DNA of 64,000 bases, taken from contig OW799236.1 in assembly GCA_941918925.1 (NCBI GenBank), forward strand, positions 70,398,465 to 70,462,464, given 5' to 3'. Source of the DNA: Phyto melanocephala. Taxonomy: Eukaryota; Arthropoda; Insecta; Diptera; Rhinophoridae. Position numbers and translations under genes: made by a program. Shown one piece after another: positions 23,305 to 35,255 of the stretch; position 1 is the first letter of the stretch, and every line of letters begins with the position of its first letter. Under the pieces are notes generated by a model, which was not told the DNA's origin, made no database searches, and saw only the letters and a list, made by a program, of their open reading frames with translations.

Positions 23305-24036
23305 ACACGCAAAGAAAAAACATGGTTGTGGTAACCATAATCGAATAGCAACATATTATGATTGAATTGTATGATTATGGTTAAAACATATAATGGTTAC
23401 CAGTTATCATTATTATGTTTTAATTTAAACATCATTCAATAATCATATATATGACTACAATTGAAATCGACAATCTTTGCTTTTTTACGGCAAATTATTG
23501 TCTTTTGCTGTAACATACACATATTGATTGTACTCACCAATTTTATTGCAATTTTTATACCAATATTTTTTACATTTTCTCGTATATTTTTAAATTTTCT
23601 TTAATTTTTTAAAATTTTGTTTCATTTTTTTTAATTTTTTTGACATTTCAAACTTTCAAAACAATAAAAATTTATTCAGCAAGAAGAATAACAGTTGAAA
23701 TCAAATTATTATTAAAAAAAATCATAGCTTGATTAATTTGTAATCATACTGTTGTCTCACCTATTATTTAATGATTATTTGTAGTTTTTAATGCTTCTGA
23801 ATACAATATTATTTTTGACGAATTATTTTTTTTTAAATCATACTATTTTTAAATGATAACCATTTTGAAATTTTTGCGAAAAGTGAACATTAAATGATAC
23901 AATTTAAACAAATGCTTGATTATCGTGACAAAATATATGATGAAATGAAACAAAAATAACTTCTTCTTTTCGACAACCGAATATTGTTTTAGAAAAAATA
24001 TTATGACCGTCGTAATCATGGTTTTTCTCTTCGTGT
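23305..24036. mobile_element. 732-bp element with about 30-bp inverted ends
   Basis: Left end ACACGCAAAGAAAAAACATG and right end, inverted, ACACGAAGAGAAAAACCATG. The next bases also pair imperfectly (GGTAACCATAAT against GACGGTCATAAT). The interior is AT-rich with ATTATGxTT-type motifs and holds no protein frame. A partial second copy is at 14172-14288. No clear target duplication is visible. Probably a MITE; superfamily unknown. Confidence 0.65.
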
Positions 24037-25649
24037 ATGATTTTTATATCTTTTGGGATTATATGTATTTAATTCGTTCATTTTATAAATACATATATGA
24101 TAATGATGTGTGATTTTTAAGCTATACTTACATATAATCACATCACCTAAATACATTATTGTATTTTCGTTTGTTTTAGTTTTAATTTGTCTTTCTGCCT
24201 GTCTTCTGCGCGGATAACACTCCCGCTAGAAATTTGACAATTCTATTATTCACTTCTCTGAAACAGTTTGATAATTTTTTTTTATATCTTCCATGCTGTA
24301 AGATATCTTCACTCCTCTTCTGTTAACATTTTGCGTATCTCCTCTAGTCCTAGTCGATTCTATCTGTTCAAATCTATCTGTCTGACATTTCTGCTTGTTG
24401 ATCCTCAATATAAATGACAACCTAAATACAAACAATAAACTGCTTGCATGGACAAATATATAGGGAGACCAACATCAGTCTTCATGAAGCGCCAATAGGA
24501 AAGAGAAAGAGTACATTTTTAGTGAGGAACTAATGTTTAGTTGTAGTTTAAAAAACGTTGTCAATTTATAGATTTTAATACAAGAAATGAAGTTCTCATG
24601 TGACCGTGGGAGGACAAAATATATTGAAGATGAAATTCTCATCCAATGTAAGAGGATAAACAAAACAATTGGGGGCTAATTCTTGTTCAGTAAATTCAGT
24701 AAATGGCATGCTGGCACCACATGACAGACAGAAAAAACTTCTGCCTTACAGAACAAGATTGTGTACCTTGAATTACAGGCTTGAAAATCTTTCAGTCCAC
24801 TTTTGGTTCGAAAGTAATCAGCTGAAAATATATTGATCTACTACTGCACTGTAACCATAAAACTATAAGTTCATTCAAACTAAAACTATGAACACGATAA
24901 CTATATTTGATTACCGAAAACAAGTATTGGTTAATTTTAAATTGTTTTATCATATATTTCGTATCGATAATCAAGCCTTGTTTGATTTACAAAATTCTGA
25001 TGAAAAATAATATGATGACTTTGCAAACATTTTATGGTTTAAAAAAGTATTCAAAATTACAAATAAAAAATAGTGGAAGAAAAAACACTATGCTTGCAAA
25101 GAAAAAGAGATATAATATTTTCTAAAAATAATTTCTTTTCAAATATTCTACTTCTTGCTGAAAGAATTTCATTATTTCAAAAGTATAATACCTAAAAAAG
25201 TATGCAAAATTTTGGAGCTGCAAAAAATATTTACCCTTTAAAGTTTGATTGTGACATTTCTATAAAGTATTTTAGGAAAAACTATGCAAGTGGTGTAAGT
25301 TTTTTTGTGGGGCCCTCATGTTATCTTATATTTTGTAAAAACTACACTTAATCCTTTTAAGTTAACAGAAAATAAAACTATTGGTAGTAACCATTCTCTC
25401 TTTAAATTGGTCCTTGTTTAAAAACTGTTTAATAAAAAATGCAAAAAGACTTATAAATTTGATTTTCGCATTTATTTTAGTGGTTTTCAAATGCTTAAAA
25501 AATAATATGGATTAAACTAAAGAGCAGTGGATGTAAATATATATTATAATAGATAATATTGGGCTTAAATTACCTTGGCCACTTTCATCGTCTCCGCCCA
25601 CTTATAATTCCACACGCAAAGTTGATTTTGTTTTCTTATATAAGTGTCA
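24037..25649. other. No gene recognised over 1.6 kb
   Basis: AT-rich, with weak short frames near 24250-24435 and 24475-24663 on the minus strand and 24907-25125 on the plus strand. None carries a recognisable domain. Confidence 0.4.
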
Positions 25650-25806
25650 AATATTCTACATGATGTTGCAATTATTATTAAGCACATCATTAATGGCAAA
25701 TTAATTCGCATTTAGGCAAAAGTTTAAAATGAGTGCTTTTCCACTATTGATCTAGAAATCTCGAAAATACAAATTATTTTCACCACTTCCAATTTTTTTT
25801 GTAGGA
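25650..25806 (+). repeat. Diverged 3' part of the CCCAGC element
   Basis: ATTCTACATGATGTTGCA, AAGCACATCATTAATGGCAA and a terminal AATTTTTTTTGTAGGATGG run in the same order as the 3' segment of the element at 48185 (GCATGATGTTGCATTC ... TTTTTTGCTGGGA). The terminal GCTGGG has decayed to GTAGGA. Confidence 0.55.
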
Positions 25807-27974
25807 TGGTATAATTATTACAATTATTATTTTTATTTTAAGATATTTTATATTTAACATTAGAAAAGCATTTGCTTCCTTTTGCATCCATAAAATTTCA
25901 TGCTTTCTTTTTTACTTCAGTCAATCTTTTCCCACCTTCAAAACTGACTTAAAATTATTTTGTACATTTCTGTAAGTGTGTAGCAAAATGTTGCAAGAAA
26001 TATGAACTTAAATAAGAGTTACCAAATAGAACCTCAGTTCATATAAAAAACGCTTCAGTAAATTTTGTAAACAATAAAATTAAGGTAATATTTCTCTAAA
26101 AACAAGAAATAGACACATGCACATGTGTAAAGTATCTAACATTGAATTGTACTTAGAGTCTTAAAACTTGAAGCATAAAACCAAAACTAAAACGAAGGGT
26201 ATTCCATGTAAGCAATTTGTAATGTAACTGTGCGCAACATAGTCTCAACTGTTTAGTTTGGCGATGGTTAAAAATAAAAAGATAATAAAAAAAAATCGAC
26301 GCAAAAAAGTTTTTTCTACAATGTTACAAAAGAATTATCAAGGGTTTTAGTAAAAGAAATGTAAATATTTGTGATAATTAACACTAATTCGTATGCAACT
26401 ACACAGCGTATGATTTATATATTTGTAGTGTGTGCAATGAAAAATCATACGCACGGTAGTACTCAGTAATACGGTGGTATAAACTACACTTTAAACAGAG
26501 TTAGTACTTTTTCTGTTTATTTATTATTTCTATATTGTTCCATATTTAAGTCGTTATTTAAGTAAAATTAAATATAACAGAAATGAAACTTTTTCAATAA
26601 AACGTAAAACTTAGTTTTTAATAATATCAACTGAATCTATTAACCTTAAATTCGAAGGTATTTAATTGTAAAAATTTGATATTTAATTATACAGGTTTAA
26701 AGCAACGATAGCGAGAAAATATTTCAACGCATTTTAATAAAAAAAAAAGTGTAAAGTTAAAAATAACTTTTGAAAAATATATCAATATTTTGAATTATAT
26801 TTCCGAATTGATTCGACAAACATAATTATTTCGCTTTAACACTAACTAAACCCACCAATATTTTTACATGTTCATAAAAAGAGTACCACTTTAAACACAT
26901 CAGAGAATGACATGGTGTAAATAAGAAGACAATTCTAATTTATCGAATCAACACTCAGTTATTTAAAATACTGAAGCTGTTTTATTATTAACATATTAAA
27001 AATCTTGTAATACTTGTTCAAAACCAATGATTTTGATTTGACGGAAATCGTAACCTCCTGCCATTTATAAGCCCAATGATTAGGCGTAAGCCACAAAATC
27101 ATGAAAGTGATTGTTACTTCTCCATGAAGGCAACGCTTGAATCTTCGAGAATAACAAAGAACAAAGCGGATCATTAAGACTTCACTTGAAAACTACGACG
27201 AGAATCAACAACAAAATCATATATGTATCCGAATATTTTACCTGCTTAACGACCAGTTCTTCTAAGCAACAATGCTTTAACTCCAATACCTTCTTACAGT
27301 GACGAAATCAATGATGACGAAAATGTTTTTACTGCGACAGATATTTTCTCTATGTGGATTGGATGCAGTGCAGTTTCTACTTTATTGGTGCTTCTTCATC
27401 TGCATATTCAAGTTCATTGATTAAACTTAGTTCTTCTGATGAAGCAGTCTAACCACAATGATCCTGTTCGAAATTTAGAACCTTCAAAAACAAAGTCTTA
27501 ATATTTTGCATCAAGATTACAATAAAGAAATTTGTTGGAAAAGAACACAGTTTTGAAATATACAAGAATATTTTTTGGCTATTTCGGAAAAGACGTCGAT
27601 GAAACGTTTTGTTATGACGCAAAGGGACTTTTACGAGAACTGATTTTTACTGGGACGTCTACAGTAATTCATTCATGACTAGCTTAAAAGCCTTTTAACT
27701 TCATAATGGCAAAAAATAATCGGTTCCAGTAACATATGCAACAAACATGAAAGAAATCTACACAAATATGAAGTTATTTCTCGACAAAATAAAATATTTA
27801 CAGTATTCATGGAACATTTGTATTGACTTGAAAGTTTTAGTAATGCTAACTTGATTACAGGCTGGATATTCAAAGTTTTGTTGTTTTTTTAACGAATGGT
27901 ATTAGTAGTGCAGAAAAAAATGTTTTTACTTGTTTTGTGGGTTTTTGTTGGTCGCTTGTACAAAAAATTTCAAC
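25807..27974. other. No recognised gene; coding-like debris near 27290-27660
   Basis: AT-rich overall. Between about 27290 and 27660 broken plus-strand frames give DENVFTATDIFSMWIGC and GKDVDETFCYDAKGLLRELI. This looks like a decayed protein gene, perhaps a transposase, which I cannot place. The reverse frames at 26959-27174 and 27679-27873 are also unplaced. Confidence 0.3.
26406..26452. repeat. Perfect 11-bp hairpin
   Basis: GCGTATGATTT at 26406-26416 pairs with AAATCATACGC at 26442-26452 across a 25-base loop. No function is evident. Confidence 0.6.
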
Positions 27975-27977
27975 TAA

Positions 27978-28035
27978 ATATATGAGCGCTATATTCGGCT
28001 ATGTCAATTCTTGTATGCTTTTCACAAGATTGTAA
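27978..28035 (+). repeat. Family A 5' fragment
   Basis: AATATATGAGCGCTATATTC, then GGCTATGTCAATTCTTGTAT and CTTTTCACAAG, is a worn family A-prime start. The hairpin right arm is mutated and the copy fades within 60 bases. Confidence 0.45.
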
Positions 28036-30511
28036 GTATGCGATTTTAAAAATAAGTTGATTGTAGAACGAACTTTCCTAAGGGTTTCTCTTATATTCAC
28101 TTGCTTAATCTATGCTGCTGTTAATTAATGTCATGTCAACATGTACGTTGTGTGTAATCATCTTTGTGCGAAGTATAGTGAATAAATAAAGAATATCAGC
28201 AACACGGCTGACGTGGTCGGCATCATAAACGTTCGTTCTCATGAAAAGTAACTACTACAACAAAAACTGACACAATTTGTACAATCATGTACATAAATAT
28301 ATACATACATTCATACAAATTTATATGTTTCGGTTAATGTTCTTTTAAGTATATCTTACACTGACATACAACAAACGGATCAAGAATTTATCTAAAAGTT
28401 CAAGTTGAAATTAACACAGGCGTTCGCCATTTTTGCCATCTCAGCCGGCAACGAGTCGACATTTCTCATTTTCAATACCCAAATTTTTAAAAGCGTTTCT
28501 GATAGATTAAATAATACCACAACTAGTCGGTGGGATATGTAGTGGCTTCGAAAAGTTGATTTTAACGATTTTTCTATCTAAAGGGATTCACATTATATAC
28601 ACTTAATAGTAATTATAATGAATACTATAGCAATTGCAATTAGAGTGAACAACTTGTATATGCTATTTTACACTCACGAGTAATTGGTATAAAAATTTAT
28701 CTCGACAACTTTGTTAGATTAATTAGTTGCTGGTATTTGAATATCGCATTTCGGTGGGTGTAATATAAAATTTTATAGCAATTTTATTAAAATTCTATTA
28801 AAGTTTTGTAGTCATCAACAAACGATGGATCTACTTTTCTATTTTTAACTTACCATTATTATTAGTCATGCACTTTTTAGAGAATTTTTAAATTCTTTAA
28901 ATTTTTAAATATTTTAATTCAGTTTTTTTCTTTTTTGTTTTATACTCTGCCTAATATCTATTCATTTTAACTGCTCTCTTTTGCTTCATAAAATATGTAA
29001 TATATTACCGGAAAAGCCGGTCATTAAAAAGTTTGCTTTTTTTTCTTCTCTTTTGCATACAATATTTAGAGCTGTCGAAAAAAGGACCAACAACACCCAC
29101 CAAATAATTTTGCAAAAAAAAAGTAGAAAAAAAGTAAACTTTGTTATCGTATGCTTAGTAAAGTTCAACAAAACAAAGTCGGCTTATTGTGCAAAAATAC
29201 TATATTTTGGCTTTCATTACAGTTTAGTAGAGAGACGGAGAGAAATACAAAAGTATTTTGTTAGTTTTTAGTTGTGGGCCCCAAACTAAAGCTCTTGTAG
29301 TGATGGATAAATTTGGTAGTTTATTTTTCCTACAACTTTAATACGTATACTTTGTTAGCAGCAACATTAACAACAACGGTGGCAGCATCAGCAGTATTAG
29401 CACTTAACATGGTTGCAGAATATTAAACTTCAAGCAGAAGAAACTAATTTTCTTTTTAGCTCATCTCTGGTGGGATGAGATGAATGTATAAAGCGGCCAT
29501 ATAAAATCATTAGCAAAAAGTATATTTAATTGTTAAATGCTTAACTAAATAGAGACACATGAAAAAGAAGTATGAATTTTGCTTTAGGAAAACCTTTTAT
29601 TATTCATATTAAAGACATACAAAGTTAAAACGTTAATTTGTGAAACAATCTATTGAAAGTTTTTTCTGAAACATTTAATTGAAGGTAAAATTTTATATTC
29701 CAAGGAAAAAAGTTGTTTTAATGAATAAAAGTTAGTGAATATTTAGAAAATAATTCTGTAAACTTGTAAAAATTAGTATCCTACATGCAACGTCACACGA
29801 CTGTATAATCAGAGATTTAGGGTGAATGAAATATTATTAGAGTAGAGATGCAAAAATTAAGTGCTTTTTTGGTAATATTGTTTGACTATTTTTGTTGCAA
29901 TGACTTGTATAGCCAACCTGAATAAAAGTTTTGTTTAATATTTAATTTCGATTTTTTTCCTATAAATTTTAAGTCTTTAAAATATATATTCTTTTGTAAG
30001 ACAGAGTAAAAATTAATCATAAAAGATAGAGTCACACCTGCACAAAATATACCACTAGCATTTGCCTATTGTCCCAGCAACCACAAGATTAATGGTTTTC
30101 TTCGAGCACCATGTCTAGGGGCATTAAGAATTTTTTACACGACATCTGTTTGTTTAAGAATACTGAAACTATTTGTTTCATTAAATATATAGAGGAAAGA
30201 GGAGCTTTGAAAGCAAACTGGCAAAGCACAACATACATCACCATATTAGAAAATGCTATAACTTTTGCTTATAATGTCTTTTTAAGTATTGTTTTAATAA
30301 TAGAGAAGTAAACTATTACAGAATACAAATTGATTAGTCATAAAATGCTACACTTCTCAAAAACGTAGAACACATGATCATTTTATATCAAAATTAATCA
30401 TGAATGACGAGTCCCTTTGTCATCTGGGAAAATACATAATCAAAAACGATTGTTACTTTTTATATTTCGATATTAAAAACAACAAATAAATATTTACAAT
30501 TAGAAATAGTT
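28036..30511. other. No gene recognised over 2.5 kb
   Basis: AT-rich. A CAR/AAC-rich stretch at about 29360-29410 (AGCAACATTAACAACAACGG) is the low-complexity type common in fly introns and untranslated exons. The frames at 28981-29271 (both strands) and 30111-30311 are composition artefacts as far as I can tell. Confidence 0.4.
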
Positions 30512-31474
30512 TTATTACTTCTCAAAACATTGTCCATGAAGATCAATACACTTTTACATACGTGTAAACCAATTTTCGAAGCACTTTATCCACTAAAATT
30601 GAGGTAAATCCAAAACCAGCATTTTGATCGCATTCGACTGCATCTAGTGCCATAAAACGTTGAACCAAGCCAAACCGTCGAGATATTCAGTTGATGACTC
30701 ATTAAATCAACATTTCAAGTGCTTCAAAAATCCCATGTCTGAGCTGTTATGTGCAAACTCGCGTTGTCGAGGTAAAGAAATATCAATCTTTGGTGTTAGT
30801 TGTTGGTGTTTTTGGTAGAAGACTTATGGCAATAAAATAATTGTGTGCCATTTACAAGAAACCGTCTTTCGTTGCATGACTGAGACAGGTTTTGTTCTTC
30901 CGAAAAATAGGTAATGCTTTGAGCACGAATAAGCTTTGCTTGGTTTTTCTCATCCTGGGAGACACATACAGCTTACTGTTGTTTTATTTCGGGCTCATAT
31001 AAATAGATTCATGCTTATTTACGATTTTATACACATATTTTGAAACACCGCGATTGTATCTTTTGAGTATTCCTTGCCATCAGTAGGCACGAGTCTTTTT
31101 TTAACGATTGTCAAAGTATGTGTAATCCAACTCAAATAAATCTTTTCCCAATAATACTGGGGTTACCTCCATCTCCCGATAACTTACAAGACTTACAAGA
31201 TCATGTAATATCATATCACGCACAACAACCGATTCTGGACGATCTCCACGAAAGTCGTCGTTGAGCCAACTATGGTCACGATTGTATTAAATATACCATC
31301 GATAAACACTGGTTTTTGATCGTTTTGATTTACATACTGTTGTTGATGTGATCCACGTCGAAAATTTTAAATAACTATCGCACGAAAAGGTTCATGAGTT
31401 AATTCCATTTTTCGTCCGACATGAATCTTTCTAATTATGAAAACAACACATCAACATTTTGATTAATTGCCATA
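30512..31474 (-). pseudogene. Degenerate mariner (DD34D-type) transposase, near full length
   Basis: Minus-strand frames begin MAINQNVDVLFS at 31474. They continue with FQNMCIKS, KTTVSCMCLPG*EKPSKAYS, RKTVSCKWHTIILLP and KCFENWFTRM*KCIDLHGQC and end FEK near 30512. These match in order the classic mariner family (MSIQQN..., W.F.GE.KPTK..R, R.TVN..WYT..CLPEV, KCF..WF.RMQKCI...GEYFEKQ). The length of about 960 bp is near normal. Many stops and frameshifts make it inactive. It is a different lineage from the SDEAHF/QQDGATCHT-type mariners elsewhere here. Confidence 0.75.
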
Positions 31475-31582
31475 TTGCTAAAATATGTCAAACTTAACAA
31501 AAGGAACGTTAGTTGCCACATTGCAGCACTGGGGTTGCCAACTCTCGAAATATGAAAAGAAACTATCGTAAGAGCGTTACAG

Positions 31583-31926
31583 CCCAGCAAAAAAATCTAT
31601 GACAAAAAAATGAAATTGCAGGGGTTCAACTGGTGACGAAGTGATTAAATTTAGGGAAAAACACTAAAGATTTTAACATTAACGTGTCATTGGAAATAAT
31701 GTGTTTACATGAATATTTTAATGAACTGCACTCTATTTTAAAAAGTTCACAGAACTCATGCATATATGGTGAAAAGCATCCGCTGTTAGATAAGTTAATT
31801 ATGTTTGTTTACATGTATTTTATAAGATATTTTGCATTCTTTTTAAGCGCATCATTTATGAAAAATTGCTTCGCTATTACGGAGTCATATAGAAAAAAAA
31901 TTTTAAGCGAAGGAATAAGGTCATAA
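31583..31926 (+). mobile_element. CCCAGC-type MITE, 3' truncated
   Basis: Begins CCCAGCAAAAAAATCTATGA and tracks the element at 48185 through GGGGTTCAACTGGTGACGAA, ATTTTAACATTAACGTGTCA and the TTTACATG repeats. It ends near 31926 without the terminal TTTTGCTGGG. The 80-codon plus-strand frame inside is fortuitous. Confidence 0.7.
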
Positions 31927-34784
31927 CCTTTAATTCATTATTAATAATTAATTATTGGAATTACAAGTTAATATCGTAACAGATAAATCTTACAATTAAA
32001 ATATTTAGCAAACAAAGTCGGCAGAATAATTACTTTTGAAAGCAATTTATTGGATTTAAAAATGATAAGAGCAGCCAATAAACTCAAAACTAGAAAACAC
32101 ATTTAAGGGTGTCACTTTTAACTAACCACATAATTATTAAATAGTCAAATACTCGTACTTTAACATCAAGTAACCAAAAAAATTTTTACTCTTTTTTTCA
32201 GCTTATATTAAAACTACGGTGTCGGTAATTCTATTACTTTTTCTGTCATTCCGTATCACCTTTGAAAGTGATTTTAATCTTGTTCGATTTAAGTTTGTTC
32301 AACTGTTACTCAATCGTTTAAGTCGTAAGCAACAATTTTTTTATTTCTAACATAAATTAAAAAAAAATATCTATATATTTAAAAACACACTGACTTCCAA
32401 TAAAAATCATGGAAAAAGCTTTTGTATGGTGTTGAAAACTTACTACCAGTGCAGAAGCAACCATAAATGCAACAGCTTTTATTTACACAAGTAGCTGGTT
32501 TTTATTGATTGCAAACAAAAAAAGGAAACATGTGCAAAATACACAATTACAATGATTTATTACTTTAATCATTTATTCAAAAAAGAAAAAGGGAAGTTAA
32601 TATAAAGGAACTTTTGGAAAATCAATTATTATTTATAAGACAACATAAGAATTTTTATAAGTGTAAAAGTTATGTATTTCTCAAGATAAAAATAATCAAA
32701 TATGCAGTTTGAAGACAAACTTCGCCTTTGTTCTGTCTCTAGTGAGGGTTTTTAATTTAAATTCCTATTTCTATTAATAATATAAAAAAACACCTTTGCA
32801 AACCAACTACTTAAATAATGCTAAATATTTTCGCTTTAACATTTAAATTAAATTAAAAAAAAAAATATTTAACTCGAAATTAAAAAAGATTATTAAGATA
32901 GAACAAAAAACGATCTATTTAAATCTCTTTAAAATACATCTTTACTAAACTAAAAATTAAATTAAAAAAAGTCAAAAACCCCTCAAAATTTTTCTCAAGA
33001 CACTGTGCTACATACAGTCACCCACATCTTAATATTCCTACTTATACACACTCTTTTGAATACACATTTTCTCAACAAGAAATTAAGAAAAAGAAAAAAA
33101 CTCTCTCTGAGTGAAACTTGATGCTCTTTGAGTGTAATACTTATACTAATACCAGCACAATTTAAAATTTTTGTTTATCTTTTACTTTTCAAACGAGAAG
33201 AAATAAAAAGAAAAACGGATGCTCGCTATTGTGCAAAGAACTTCCAATACATCAACAAACTGTGTTAATGTGTGCAACCGGGAATATCAACACAAACACA
33301 CATCTTCTCTATAGTGCTCATGGAGGTGAGTAAATATAATATGGATGTGAGTGCGTTCATATTTATGTGGGTGATGTTAAAAGCTTTCGTATATGTATAC
33401 AAACATAAACACAATGAAACTTTTGTGTATGTAGGAGAGTATTATAATGTGCTTATATTTCAATCTATATGTGTGAATTAAAGCTGATATCAGGCAACTT
33501 GTGTTGAAGTTATAGCATGACCAGAGAATACACAAGCCACATACAACATATACAACAACTACAAAGCTGATGATGATAATTATAATGTTGATATTGTTGT
33601 TTTGGGAATTTCTTACTTTTACTAACATTCAGCGAGCTTTGGTGTACAGTGACATAAGATATTGCATATTAAAAACAATTTATAACAAAATGTTTTGTTT
33701 TAAATGGTCTAATCAACAATGTTGCTCGCAAATATTAAGAGTGAAAGTCCAGGTGTAGCACAAAGTTTGGCTTTAAATTATTTGGTTTTTTCGTCGCCAC
33801 ACTGACTAACGTTACAAAATCTACTTCAAACGGTGACTCTTTGAGGAAATATTCTTTAATACGAAACAGATCTGTTGAATAATTGTTGTTGACGTTAGAA
33901 GTTTTAAAATCATTTTACAAATCTTTATTCATCAGTTTTTATAAGCACGAAAATCCAGACTTTTAGCTGCTGCTTGAATTCCAATTACATATTCGCACAC
34001 TATTTTAATATAGAAATTTAAATGACTTACATATCATATGATGTTTGTAGTTAATTGTTAAAATATTTTTAACTTAAATAATGTATGATTTATGACGAAA
34101 GCAGATTTATTCGGTTAAAAAATAGAGATATCTGAAGCATGGTGTTGTGATAAGCGTTTTAAACGAAGGAAATTAGTTCAAGGCCATGCAGAGAAAAAAA
34201 ATTGTAGCGGCTTTTGAGTTTTAAATTAAAAAGCTTCAGCATCCTCAAAGGCAAATCTACTAAAAAAAGGTTCCTTGGACTCTTGACATCAAAAAAAAAA
34301 GTTCAGAAAGCGTTACTTACTACAGGGCAAGTGACAAAATGCTCAGCAAAATTCTAAACTATTACAACATAATTATATGGAGACGTTGTTCGTATGCAAT
34401 GACCAATAGTAGCCCCATCATCCTGGAAAAGACTATAGTAGACCAATTATCTACTAAAATAAAATAAAAACTCAATTAAGAGCGATTATTCCACAGTGCT
34501 TAATCTTATGTACCCCCACAGTTGTACAATCAGACATACATACGTACATAAGAATGTGTCAGCGACAGCTAAAATTCTCAAGAGTATGACAGACATTTGT
34601 GTATTACTCTCATCTTCAAAAGTTATAAAGAATCTTGGAAGATGTGCTTTTCAAGTTCAACTTATTTTTAAAAAATATTTTTGCCTTTATCTGTTAGATT
34701 TATTAACTAAATATTTCCATAAGAACGCACTTTATTTAAAAAAAAGACAACAATTTATCCAACGGCTAGATTTTTGTATCAAAA
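31927..34784. other. No gene recognised over 2.9 kb
   Basis: AT-rich with CA-rich patches (33270-33310) and (ATA/TGA)n-type simple sequence near 33560. Frames at 33272-33758 on both strands and at 34496-34795 are low-complexity. At 34100-34440 the plus strand is slightly protein-like but broken, and I do not recognise it. Confidence 0.4.
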
Positions 34785-35255
34785 ATGAGGTTTAAAAACA
34801 GAAGTGCTAGTGGTGTTTTGCTCATATCTCAGTAAGTTTCATGGAAATTTTCTTACTTTTCAACACTAACAGTTTTAAGATCATATTCGAAAATTCATGG
34901 TGCAACCGTGACCAATCCTTATTTTGAAAATCAATAATCTAAACATCTCATTGACATTTTTGTTTTAAATATTTTAAATACACATATTAAACGTTTTAAA
35001 AAGTTTAATAGGAACTGCAAAACTATGAGGTTGTTTGGACAAATTTGAATATGTAATATATCGGAGTTTTAAAAGCAAAATTTTTGAAAGTATATCTGAT
35101 AATTTGATACTATAAAAAAGTCTAAAGAATACGTAAAAGCTAAAAAAAATTTATCTCTAAGCTCTCACGGACGAACAGACAAACATACCTACGTTGACTT
35201 TTCTATCCGAAAATATACCCTTTTATACTCTAGCCTCTGTGGAGGCTATAAAAAA
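34785..35255 (+). repeat. Diverged family A-type repeat, 3' part
   Basis: GTGTTTTGCTCATATCTCAG near 34812, a GGACGAACAGACAAACATAC block near 35169 and a final CTGTGGAGGCTATAAAAA follow the order seen at 62840-63314. The similarity is patchy, so this is an old copy. Confidence 0.5.
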
